DNA of 64,000 bases, taken from assembly GCA_964400655.1 (NCBI GenBank), contig CAYNVN010000121.1:1-64000 (forward strand), in the 5' to 3' direction. The DNA comes from B16-G9 sp964400655 (GTDB lineage Bacteria; Bacteroidota; Bacteroidia; Bacteroidales; F082). The position numbers and the translations under genes are program-made. This document shows positions 63,261 to 64,000 of the stretch, piece by piece (within the stretch, counting starts at the first letter, position 1; each line of letters begins with the position of its first letter). Below the pieces are notes generated by a model. The model was not told where the DNA came from and made no database searches. It was given only the letters and a program-made list of their open reading frames with translations.

Positions 63261-64000
63261 TTAATACCGATAACTAAGCGTTAAAACAGCCTGATAATCT
63301 TTTTCGTTGATTTTTGAGGGTGCAGTATAAAAGTTTTCGGAGGTATAAAGATAATAATCGCTTTTTTTATTCCCGTACACAAAAGCAAAATCAACACTAA
63401 AACCGTTATAACTATAACCAATCCCTCCGGTAAAATACTGTTTTTGGCCGTCGTTTAAATTGTTTTGATACGGACTTGCATAAAGTGCATAACCGCCTCT
63501 GAAGCTAAAAACACCTGCCCGTATTTCAACACCGCCTCTAAAATTGCTTGTGCCCGTGTAATAATTTTGGATATCGGCATTGGTTCCCGAGGCATAGTCA
63601 ACCCCGTTGGCTTTAAATTTGGCTGTCGAATAATCAACATACTCATATTCAAAAGTAAAAAATCCGTATTTCTTAAAAACAAGGGCAACATCACCGATAA
63701 AACGCATCGGAGTGTGCAGTTTATAATCAAACAAACCGTCGGGAGAGGAATGGCTGAAACTGTTCCATTCCAAATCGGAGTTAAAAATGGTGTACCACCT
63801 GTCGGTTAACGAATACCATGTGGGAGAGTGATAGGCCCCTCCAATGCGCAGCCAGTCGGTTGGCCGGTAGATCAAACCTACTTTAACATTGAATCCTATT
63901 CCCGTAGTCTCCAGATATTCATACATCGACCATGAAGAAAAATAGGGAATAGTATCCATTACATCCGATTCGCTGTAAGTTGTTTGTCTGAAATACCTTG
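63261..64000 (-). CDS. FadL/OmpP1-like outer-membrane transport protein, 5' end outside window
   Basis: The frame is open from the stop codon at 63261 to the window end without a start codon being needed; the Met at 63959 is internal. About 246 residues are visible. The translation (GIGFNVKVGLIYRPTDWLRIGGAYHSPTWYSL, FVFKKYGFFTFEYEYVDYSTAKF-like strands, YFTGGIGYSYNGFSVDFAFVYG, final VLTLSYRY) matches the C-terminal half of FadL/TodX-type porins, which admit hydrophobic compounds such as fatty acids. It is convergent to spt. Confidence 0.85.
   Translation of the reverse strand, partial: RYFRQTTYSESDVMDTIPYFSSWSMYEYLETTGIGFNVKVGLIYRPTDWLRIGGAYHSPTWYSLTDRWYTIFNSDLEWNSFSHSSPDGLFDYKLHTPMRFIGDVALVFKKYGFFTFEYEYVDYSTAKFKANGVDYASGTNADIQNYYTGTSNFRGGVEIRAGVFSFRGGYALYASPYQNNLNDGQKQYFTGGIGYSYNGFSVDFAFVYGNKKSDYYLYTSENFYTAPSKINEKDYQAVLTLSYRY

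Overview
The window is a chromosomal segment of a Bacteroidota bacterium, most likely Bacteroidales/Marinilabiliales-like. The evidence is two secreted proteins with type IX secretion (T9SS) C-terminal signals (one type B, one type A), several Bacteroidota-typical families (DUF4833, DUF5686, DUF3109, PIF1-like helicase with HRDC and HTH_40), promoters of the TAnnTTTG type, little Shine-Dalgarno signal and a moderately AT-rich composition. No tRNA, rRNA, CRISPR array, complete insertion sequence or prophage was seen.

Layout. 1-4.4 kb: an intergenic palindromic repeat, a giant T9SS/PKD protein and an RRM RNA-binding protein. 4.6-12.6 kb: an eight-gene minus-strand operon for inositol (phospho)sphingolipid synthesis: CDP-alcohol phosphotransferase, myo-inositol-3-phosphate synthase, PgpA-like phosphatase, GtrA, DUF5686 outer-membrane protein, extended SDR, DUF4833 and an Aur1/PAP2-like transferase. 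12.6-13.7 kb: a divergent TetR regulator. Three copies of a 20-bp palindrome lie in the shared control region, and two overlap the -7 elements of the opposing promoters. 13.9-16.2 kb: metallophosphoesterase, small outer-membrane protein and OMPLA-like phospholipase. 16.3-23.7 kb: DUF2147, a T9SS type A protein, two lipoproteins and a helicase. 23.8-26.8 kb: a tripartite tricarboxylate transporter in which TctC and TctB are fused. 27-29.4 kb: a GH3 glycosidase, followed by about 700 bp of gene-poor DNA with one decayed gene fragment. 30.1-33.3 kb: an octaheme cytochrome c plus a cytochrome b fused to two PAS domains. 33.4-41 kb: a SIS isomerase and a fucose operon (GH29, RhaD-type aldolase, fucP, fucI, fucK). 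40.9-43.8 kb: trkH-trkA. 43.9-45.8 kb: transaminase/omega-amidase pair. 46.1-50.9 kb: zinc-ribbon protein, histidine kinase, GH97 and an outer-membrane protein. 51-55.4 kb: adenine deaminase, ArsR, DUF3109, DprA and a thioesterase. 55.4-60.7 kb: envelope genes lptD, amidase and mlaD. 60.7-64 kb: a GNAT protein divergent from serine palmitoyltransferase, then a truncated FadL-like porin.

How it fits together. The window appears to hold candidates for nearly all of a bacterial inositol-sphingolipid route. Serine palmitoyltransferase (61991-63178) makes the sphingoid base; the divergent GNAT protein and the operon SDR are candidates for N-acylation and keto reduction. MIPS, the CDP-alcohol enzyme and the PgpA-like phosphatase would make phosphatidylinositol, and the Aur1-like enzyme would transfer phosphoinositol to ceramide. 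The TetR/palindrome arrangement suggests dedicated regulation of this operon. Substrates, accessory roles and regulation are inferences. The core families follow the inositol-lipid locus described in Bacteroides thetaiotaomicron (BT_1522-BT_1526), recalled from the literature and not searched here.
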